A stretch of 36,601 nucleotides of DNA from Candidatus Defluviicoccus seviourii (lineage in GTDB: Bacteria; Pseudomonadota; Alphaproteobacteria; Rhodospirillales; Defluviicoccaceae). The DNA is taken from the NCBI GenBank assembly GCA_900609035.2, contig UXAT02000018.1:1-36601 (forward strand), in the 5' to 3' direction. Shown piece after piece: positions 31,851 to 36,601 of this stretch. The stretch's first letter is position 1. Each line of letters starts with the position of its first letter. The position numbers and the translations under genes are program-made. Below the pieces are notes generated by a model. The model did not search any database. It was not told the origin of the DNA and saw only the letters and a list, made by a program, of their open reading frames with translations.

Positions 31851-33842
31851 TCAGAACTCGATCTGTGTCCCGAGTTCGACCACCCGGTTGGGCGGGATCT
31901 GGAAAAACGTTGTCGCGCTGAGGGATGCCCCCCACAGGGCGATGAACAGATGCTCCTGCCAGCGGCGCCAGAACGGCAGCCGCTTGGCGCGGGCACGGCG
32001 CACGACCAGCGTTTCCCGTCCGACAAAGAAGGAAGTCTGCATCATATCAAAGACCAGGCCGTGGCTGCGGCACTGGTGCAGCGCTCGTGGCACGTTCGGC
32101 GCCTCCATGAAGCCGAAGCGGGCGACGACGAGGAAAAAGCCCTTGCCGGCCCGCTCGACCTCGATCCGCTCGCTCTCGGCAACGCGGGGGACATCTTCGA
32201 CCGCAACGGTCATGAATACGATCCGTTGATGCAAAACCTGATTGTGCTTGAAGTTGTGCAGCAGGGCGTTCGGAACCGTGTTGAGGTTGCCGGTCATATA
32301 CACCGCCGTGCCGGGGACGCGGGTCGAGGCGCCGCTCACCTGATCGATGAACAGCGCCAGCGGCAGCGCGTCGCCGTAAAGTTCTTGCCGCAGGACGATG
32401 CGACCGCGCCGCCAGGTGTCGATGATAAAGTAGACGATGATGGCGACCAGAAGCGGCAACCAGCCGCCGCTCGGGATCTTGAGGATGTTCGATCCGAGGA
32501 AGCAGAGATCGACGGCCAGGAGACTGCCGAACACGGCGACGGTCGTGAAGCGCGACCATTGCCACAGCCGGCGGCTGACGATCGCCGCCAACAGCGCGCT
32601 GATTGCCATGTCGCCGGTGACCGCGAGACCGTAGGCGGAGGCCAGATTGGTGGACGAGCGGAACTCGGTGACCAGCAGCAGCACGCCCGCAAGCAGCGCC
32701 CAGTTCATGCGCGGAACATAGATCTGGCCTTCCTCGGTCGCTGAGGTGTGGCGCATTTCCATGCGCGGCAGCAGCCCCAACTGCACCGCTTGCCGGGTCA
32801 AGGAGAACACGGCGGAGATTACCGCCTGTGAGGCGATAATGGTGGCAAGGGTTGCGAGGATCACCAGCGGATAGAGCGCCCACGAGGGTGCGAGCAGGAA
32901 AAACACGTGCTCGATGGCGCCCGGATCGGCCATCACGAGGGCGCCCTGGCCGAAATAGTTGAGCACCAACCCGGGGAGCACCAGCGTGAACCAGGCGAAA
33001 CGGATAGGCCAGCGGCCAAAGTGCCCCATGTCGGCGTAAAGCGCCTCGCCGCCGGTGATCGCCAGCACGACCGCGCCCAAGCTGAAGAACGCAGCTGCCG
33101 GATCGTCGGCCACCAGGGCGGCGGCATAGCGCGGGTCGAGCGCCTTGAGCACGCTTGGCACCTGGATGATCTGGACCAAGCCAAGCAGGCCCAACACCGT
33201 GAACCATAGCAGCATGACCGGGCCGAACAGTTTGCCGACCGAACCGGTGCCGCGGGTCTGGATGACGAACAAGGCGAGCAGGATCGCGCTCGCAAGCGGA
33301 ACGACGTAGGGTTGAAAGACCTCGGTCGCGGTGTTCAACCCTTCGACCGCGCTCAAGACCGAGATCGCGGGCGTGATCAGTCCGTCGCCGAAAAAGAGCC
33401 CGAGGCCGCACATCGACAGCACGGTAACGGTCGCGCGCATCGGCCCGGTGTAACCTAGCCCGCGCCCGGCAAGGGCGGCGAGTGCCAGCACACCGCCCTC
33501 GCCCTTGTTGTCGGCGCGCATGATCAAGAGGACGTATTTGCCGGTAACGACGACGATCAGGGACCAGAAGACCAGCGACAGCACGCCCAGCACGGAATCG
33601 ATATCCGGCGAGAGACCACCCGCGGCGCTGAACGCTTCGCGGATGGTGTACAGCGGGCTGGTGCCGATATCGCCGTAAACGACGCCGATGGCAGCAAGCA
33701 GGAGCCCGGCCCGGGTCTGTTTGCTGTGGGCGTGGGCTTCTGCTTGGCCGTCGCTCTCGGGCACCGCCTCCGTTGCCTCGGTGCCGTCGACCGCGGGCCC
33801 TTCCTCCGGCGCAACAGGCTCTGTCTTGGGATCATCCGCCAT
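31851..33842 (-). CDS. kup: Kup-family low-affinity potassium uptake transporter
   Basis: The protein has 663 residues from the ATG at 33842, with AGGA 6 nt upstream; the ATG two codons earlier abuts that site. Kup imports K+ with protons. An acidic, likely disordered stretch of about 40 residues precedes the first helix. The family signature AAIGVVYGDIGTSPLYTIRE follows, then about twelve membrane helices (for example VLSLVFWSLIVVVTGKYVLL, MCGLGLFFGDGLITPAISVL) and a cytoplasmic C-terminal domain ending VVELGTQIEF. The open frame runs far upstream but carries no Kup features there. It is divergent from the rhodanese gene and upstream of the glutaminase fusion. Confidence 0.96.
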   Translation of the reverse strand: MADDPKTEPVAPEEGPAVDGTEATEAVPESDGQAEAHAHSKQTRAGLLLAAIGVVYGDIGTSPLYTIREAFSAAGGLSPDIDSVLGVLSLVFWSLIVVVTGKYVLLIMRADNKGEGGVLALAALAGRGLGYTGPMRATVTVLSMCGLGLFFGDGLITPAISVLSAVEGLNTATEVFQPYVVPLASAILLALFVIQTRGTGSVGKLFGPVMLLWFTVLGLLGLVQIIQVPSVLKALDPRYAAALVADDPAAAFFSLGAVVLAITGGEALYADMGHFGRWPIRFAWFTLVLPGLVLNYFGQGALVMADPGAIEHVFFLLAPSWALYPLVILATLATIIASQAVISAVFSLTRQAVQLGLLPRMEMRHTSATEEGQIYVPRMNWALLAGVLLLVTEFRSSTNLASAYGLAVTGDMAISALLAAIVSRRLWQWSRFTTVAVFGSLLAVDLCFLGSNILKIPSGGWLPLLVAIIVYFIIDTWRRGRIVLRQELYGDALPLALFIDQVSGASTRVPGTAVYMTGNLNTVPNALLHNFKHNQVLHQRIVFMTVAVEDVPRVAESERIEVERAGKGFFLVVARFGFMEAPNVPRALHQCRSHGLVFDMMQTSFFVGRETLVVRRARAKRLPFWRRWQEHLFIALWGASLSATTFFQIPPNRVVELGTQIEF

Positions 33843-34028
33843 GCGCATTCCTGAAGGCTGTATTGCCGCGCGCCCGCCACACGTTGAGGCTAGGGGGCGC
33901 CTCGTGCTTGCACGCCGCGCAACCCTAGCACCGGTGCCAGCCGTTTTGAACCCGCCCTGATAAATGCCATCCCCGCGCGGAACGGTCGCGTGCGCGTTGT
34001 CCGCCCGCCTTGCAGTTCGCGGCCGGGT

Positions 34029-34057
34029 TTGCCGTGGCGCGCCGCGGTCGCTATCTT
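34029..34057 (+). promoter_or_regulatory. Sigma-70-like promoter of the rhodanese gene
   Basis: TTGCCG (34029-34034) and TATCTT (34052-34057) lie 17 bp apart in the 244-bp gap between the divergent kup and rhodanese genes. The expected transcript start near 34064 supports the ATG at 34087 over the one at 34063. No equally good promoter was recognised for kup. Confidence 0.5.
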
Positions 34058-34086
34058 CAGTGATGGGGGAGAGTGGAGAGTGGCAT

Positions 34087-34539
34087 ATGGTTTGGAGACG
34101 TGTGCGAACAGCGGTGGTGTGGGCCGCGGTGTGGTTGGGCCTTTTCGGCGGTATCGCCGGTCCGCGCGAATCAGTGGCCGATTCGGGTGTACAGACCGTG
34201 TCCACATCCGAGCTTGCTCCCCTTTTGGAGCGCGGAATCACTTTGATTGACATTCGCCGAGCCGACGAGTGGCGCGCGACAGGTGTCGTCGCCGGCAGTC
34301 ACTTGATTACGGCTTTCGATGCCGATGGGCGGCTGCGACCCACCTTCTTGACGGAGGTCGCGGCCGTTTCGGCGCCGGATCGACCGCTCGCGTTGATCTG
34401 CCGCAGCGGCAACCGGTCGGCCGTGGCCGCCCGCTTGCTGACCAGTCAGAGCGGCTTTCAGACCGTCTACAGCGTTGCTGGCGGCATTACCGACTGGCTG
34501 CGCGATGGCCGGCCGGTGGACGACTGCCGGTCGTGCTGA
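34087..34539 (+). CDS. Exported rhodanese-domain protein
   Basis: The protein has 150 residues from the ATG at 34087, preceded by GGAGAG. An N-terminal hydrophobic run (TAVVWAAVWLGLFGG) is a Sec signal or anchor, so the domain acts in the periplasm. A single rhodanese fold follows: TLIDIRRADEWRATGVVAGS, then active-site loop C105-R-S-G-N-R110 (LALICRSGNRSAVAARLL), then YSVAGGITDWLRDG. The catalytic cysteine is intact, so sulfur transfer or sulfide detoxification is possible; the partner is unknown. The protein ends in CRSC, two further cysteines that could pair. Confidence 0.9.
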   Translation: MVWRRVRTAVVWAAVWLGLFGGIAGPRESVADSGVQTVSTSELAPLLERGITLIDIRRADEWRATGVVAGSHLITAFDADGRLRPTFLTEVAAVSAPDRPLALICRSGNRSAVAARLLTSQSGFQTVYSVAGGITDWLRDGRPVDDCRSC

Positions 34540-34943
34540 TCCCTGATCGGAGCGTCTAGATCATGTGGTCGTGGCCCTGCGCGAAGGGGAGGTAGGCGGC
34601 GCCGCAAATGGTGCTGCAAACCGCGTCGCAAAGCCGCGCACACGCCACCGCCGGGCGGCGGGCAAAGCGTTTCGTCCCGCGGCCGGCGGCCGGCGTAGCC
34701 GACGGATGCAGCCTCTCCCCCACGTCCGTTCCCCCGCTTGACCACGGCGGCCGGTTGCGGCTCGCCCGCACTTCCCCCCGTCGTTGCACCTGTCTCCGAA
34801 GTGCAACAGCGGTTGCGGCCATGAAAACTGCCTTAGGTTTTGCAATTGACTGTCTACACCCTTATTCGGCAACCATGAAGCATCGGAGCTGTTCTTCGCG
34901 GGACGCTCCTCTTTAGTTCGGGTATCAGTCAGGAGATCAAAAA
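34540..34943. other. 404-bp region between rhodanese and outer-membrane protein genes
   Basis: No gene here is certain. The left 280 bp is very GC-rich with an open minus-strand frame listed separately. The right 120 bp is AT-richer and should carry the promoter of the outer-membrane protein gene; TTGACT at 34846-34851 is a candidate -35 but no matching -10 was found at 16-18 bp. Confidence 0.45.
34556..34822 (-). CDS. Doubtful small cysteine-containing open frame
   Basis: The frame gives 88 residues. The last 30 contain four cysteines (CARLCDAVCSTICGAAYLPF) and end HDHMI, and codon third positions there are almost all G or C, as in the real genes of this window. The first half is arginine-rich and looks random. 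No strong ribosome-binding site is seen and no family is recognised. It may be a real small protein, the remnant of one, or chance in GC-rich DNA. Confidence 0.22.
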   Translation of the reverse strand: MAATAVALRRQVQRRGEVRASRNRPPWSSGGTDVGERLHPSATPAAGRGTKRFARRPAVACARLCDAVCSTICGAAYLPFAQGHDHMI

Positions 34944-35471
34944 ATGAAGCGAATTCTCATGGGCGCGGCTGTACTCGCTCTGAGCAGTGGCTGGGCCGTC
35001 GCTGATTCCAAAATGCCGCCCTACACGGCGGAATGGGGTCCGCGCGTCGGTGACTGGGAAGCAACTTTCGGTGGCACCGGTGCATCGACCGACGAGTTCA
35101 ATGACCACGTCTTTGGTCTTTCGGGCTCTTTGCACTACTACGTTACGAAGTGGCTGCCGATTGGCGTACGCCAGACATTCACGTCGTCTTTCGGCGATAA
35201 CCTCAGTGACACCTGGGGTGGCGCTTCGCGCGCGTCGGTGGACTTGCAGGCGCCGCTTGGCCGCTTTCAACCGTTCATCGGTCTCGTCGGCGGCTACCAG
35301 TACGGCGAAAGCTTCGAAGACGACTGGATCTACGGTCCCGAGGTCGGCGTGAAGTTCTGGTTGAACGAAAGCACCTTCGTCTACGGTCAAGGCGAATACG
35401 TGCTTGTCGGCGACAACGATTTAGATGAGGGCAACGCGCTGTACTCGTTCGGCTTTGGCCTCAACTTCTAG
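34944..35471 (+). CDS. Small outer-membrane beta-barrel protein
   Basis: The protein has 175 residues; AGGAG lies about 9 nt before the ATG. The signal peptide runs to about residue 21 (VLALSSGWAVADS). The mature part alternates aromatic and polar residues in amphipathic strands (HVFGLSGSLHYYVTKWLPIG, FQPFIGLVGGYQYGES, STFVYGQGEYVLVG) and ends in YSFGFGLNF, with the terminal phenylalanine that targets barrels to the Bam machinery. Length fits an eight-stranded barrel of the OmpW/OmpA-like superfamily. Specific function is unknown. It is 39 bp upstream of the OmpA-type lipoprotein and probably in one operon. Confidence 0.85.
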   Translation: MKRILMGAAVLALSSGWAVADSKMPPYTAEWGPRVGDWEATFGGTGASTDEFNDHVFGLSGSLHYYVTKWLPIGVRQTFTSSFGDNLSDTWGGASRASVDLQAPLGRFQPFIGLVGGYQYGESFEDDWIYGPEVGVKFWLNESTFVYGQGEYVLVGDNDLDEGNALYSFGFGLNF

Positions 35472-35510
35472 GCTGCGGCTCAAGCTGCTAGGAATGAGGA
35501 GAACCGAGTG

Positions 35511-36347
35511 ATGCACGCGCAGCTCAAGATGGCAGCCGTCGCGCTGGCGCTTCTGGCCAGTACAGGCTGCACCAATCGTTACCTCGCCGAGGCGCAATCG
35601 GCCCAGCCGCAGGGCACGGCGTTCGATCGTGCGCTCGCCAGCGATTACCTGGCACTTGCCGAGGTCGAGTACCAGCAAGGCGACCAGCGGGACGGCGACA
35701 CCTACGCCCGCCGCTCGATCGATGCCGCCAAGGGCAAGCCGACCCAGCCGGACGAGCCAGGCCTGCGGCACATCCGGGGTGCTGAGGCGGCGGAGGTGAC
35801 CGCGGCCCGCCAGCGTCTGGTGAAGGCGCTCGACAGCAACGGCCGCACCACCAAGCCGGACGTCGCCGCCCGGGCCCAGTCGTTGTACGACTGCTGGCTC
35901 GAGCAGCTCGACGAGAACCTGCAGAAAGACCACATCGCCGCCTGCCGGGACGGCTTCAAGGCTGCCCTGGCTCAGCTCGAGGCAGCGCCGGTTGCTGCCA
36001 AGCCGGTGGCACCGATGGCGGCACCGGAGAAGTTCCTCGTCTTCTTCGATTTCGCCAAGTCAAACTTGACGGCTGACGCGAAGAATACGATCGCCAAGGC
36101 CGCCAAAGCGACCGGCCCCGCAAGGCTCATCGTCGTCGGCCACACGGACCGGGCAGGCCCCGAGGACTACAACTTGCGGCTGTCCAAGCGCCGTGCCGAT
36201 GCGGTCAAAGCCGAGCTGGTTCGACTGGGCGTTCCGGCGAACCAGATAACGGCCGAGGGCCGCGGTGAGGCGGATCCGCTGGTTCCGACCGCAGACGGCG
36301 TCCGCGAGCCGCAGAACCGACGCGTCGAGATCACACACGCTCGCTAG
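35511..36347 (+). CDS. OmpA-family lipoprotein (peptidoglycan-associated)
   Basis: The protein has 278 residues from the ATG at 35511; the GTG just before it is also possible, and GAGGAG lies 9 nt upstream of the ATG. A lipobox gives lipidated C20 (ALLASTGC). Residues about 25-150 form a helical region rich in alanine and charged residues. Residues about 165-278 are an OmpA C-terminal domain that binds peptidoglycan: FLVFFDFAKSNLTADAKNTI, LIVVGHTDRAGPEDYNLRLS, KRRADAVKAELVRLGVP and NRRVEITHAR. It should tether the outer membrane to the cell wall. A strong terminator follows. Confidence 0.92.
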   Translation: MHAQLKMAAVALALLASTGCTNRYLAEAQSAQPQGTAFDRALASDYLALAEVEYQQGDQRDGDTYARRSIDAAKGKPTQPDEPGLRHIRGAEAAEVTAARQRLVKALDSNGRTTKPDVAARAQSLYDCWLEQLDENLQKDHIAACRDGFKAALAQLEAAPVAAKPVAPMAAPEKFLVFFDFAKSNLTADAKNTIAKAAKATGPARLIVVGHTDRAGPEDYNLRLSKRRADAVKAELVRLGVPANQITAEGRGEADPLVPTADGVREPQNRRVEITHAR

Positions 36348-36408
36348 CTAAACGGAAGCACGCAAACGAGAACAAGAAACGTTCCGTACCACCCTGATCT
36401 TGCCAAGG

Positions 36409-36436
36409 ATGCCGCCCTCATCGGGCGGCATTTTTG
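36409..36436 (+). terminator. Rho-independent terminator of the OmpA-lipoprotein operon
   Basis: ATGCCGCCC (36409-36417) and GGGCGGCAT (36423-36431) form a perfect 9-bp stem with a 5-nt loop, directly followed by a T-run. This is a textbook intrinsic terminator, about 60 bp after the stop codon. Confidence 0.92.
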
Positions 36437-36501
36437 TTGGCAAAACCTGATTAGCCTTCCACCAATCGCAGCTGACCGCTGGCGCCCCCTGCGATGCCGG
36501 C

Positions 36502-36601
36502 TAGAGCGGTTTCTGATCAATCTAGGTCATAGCCGCATGAGCTGAAGTAGTTGGCGCATTCGGCGGGTTGGAAGATGTCAACGAGTTGGCCGATGAGGCC
36601 C
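36502..36601 (-). mobile_element. Edge of an IS630-family insertion sequence
   Basis: A transposase C-terminus on the minus strand is cut by the window end. About 15 bp after its stop codon lies CTAGAGCGGTTTCTGATCA; the TA at 36502-36503 would suit the TA target preference of IS630 elements, with the inverted repeat beginning GAGCGG. The boundary is inferred from one end only. Confidence 0.55.
36517..36601 (-). CDS. IS630-family transposase, C-terminal fragment (runs off the window)
   Basis: The last 27 codons and the TGA stop (36519-36517) are visible on the minus strand; the rest lies beyond the window. The residues LVDIFQPAECANYFSSCGYD match the end typical of IS630-type DDE transposases, which finish in an ECANYF...GY pattern. 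The catalytic residues are outside the window, so intactness cannot be judged. Confidence 0.78.
   Translation of the reverse strand, partial: GLIGQLVDIFQPAECANYFSSCGYDLD

Noticed and set aside
33849..34253. 130-codon N-terminal extension of the kup frame
   Set aside because: It overlaps the divergent rhodanese gene and its promoter and has no Kup features; the ATG at 33842 has a proper ribosome-binding site.

Overview
The window is high-GC, compact bacterial chromosome. The flagellar order flgB-flgC-fliE-fliQ-fliR-flhB followed by a CckA-like kinase, together with mtgA, a Kup transporter, DUF4136 and OmpA-type lipoproteins and very high GC3, points to an alphaproteobacterium, most likely of the Rhodospirillales type. 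No rRNA or tRNA was seen, and the genus cannot be fixed from this sequence.

Layout. (1) 1-6480: a LuxR-type regulator on the + strand runs convergently into a minus-strand flagellar operon. That operon holds rod proteins FlgB, FlgC and FliE, export-gate proteins FliQ, FliR and FlhB, and then a soluble hybrid histidine kinase with a receiver domain. (2) 6480-8160: a possible small membrane protein, then the monofunctional transglycosylase mtgA. (3) 8164-21300: a complete type I-G (formerly I-U, 'Dpsyc') CRISPR-Cas locus, all on the + strand: cas3 (helicase with a C-terminal HD domain), csb3/cas8u2, csb1/cas7, csb2 (cas5-cas6 fusion), a cas4-cas1 fusion and cas2. A leader of about 200 bp follows, then an array of 51 apparently identical 37-nt repeats and 50 spacers of 35-42 nt, with a plausible decayed terminal repeat. 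(4) 21460-29370: a DUF4136 lipoprotein, an SGNH esterase, class II fructose-bisphosphate aldolase, an MDR oxidoreductase divergent from a LysR regulator, and a minus-strand membrane-fusion protein/permease/ATPase export trio. (5) 29450-34540: a small Tat-exported cysteine protein with a clear promoter, a glutaminase-STAS-cyclic-nucleotide-binding fusion downstream of kup, and a periplasmic rhodanese divergent from kup. (6) 34540-36601: a spacer region, a small outer-membrane beta-barrel, an OmpA-type lipoprotein with a strong terminator, and the edge of an IS630-family transposase running out of the window.

How the genes work together. The cas genes overlap or sit a few bases apart and run straight into leader and array, so adaptation (Cas4-Cas1, Cas2), crRNA processing (Csb2), the surveillance complex (Csb3, Csb1, Csb2) and target destruction (Cas3) all appear present, with the catalytic motifs I could check intact. 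The kup-glutaminase pair would supply K+ and glutamate, the usual counter-ion pair of bacterial osmoadaptation, and the STAS and cNMP domains suggest regulation (inference).

I did not find a wholly unknown system. The CRISPR-Cas type is known. The most interesting leads are the three-domain glutaminase behind kup, the perfect repeat homogeneity with a GUAA-capped hairpin and possible decayed terminal repeat, the composition dip inside csb1, and the small Tat/Cys protein.
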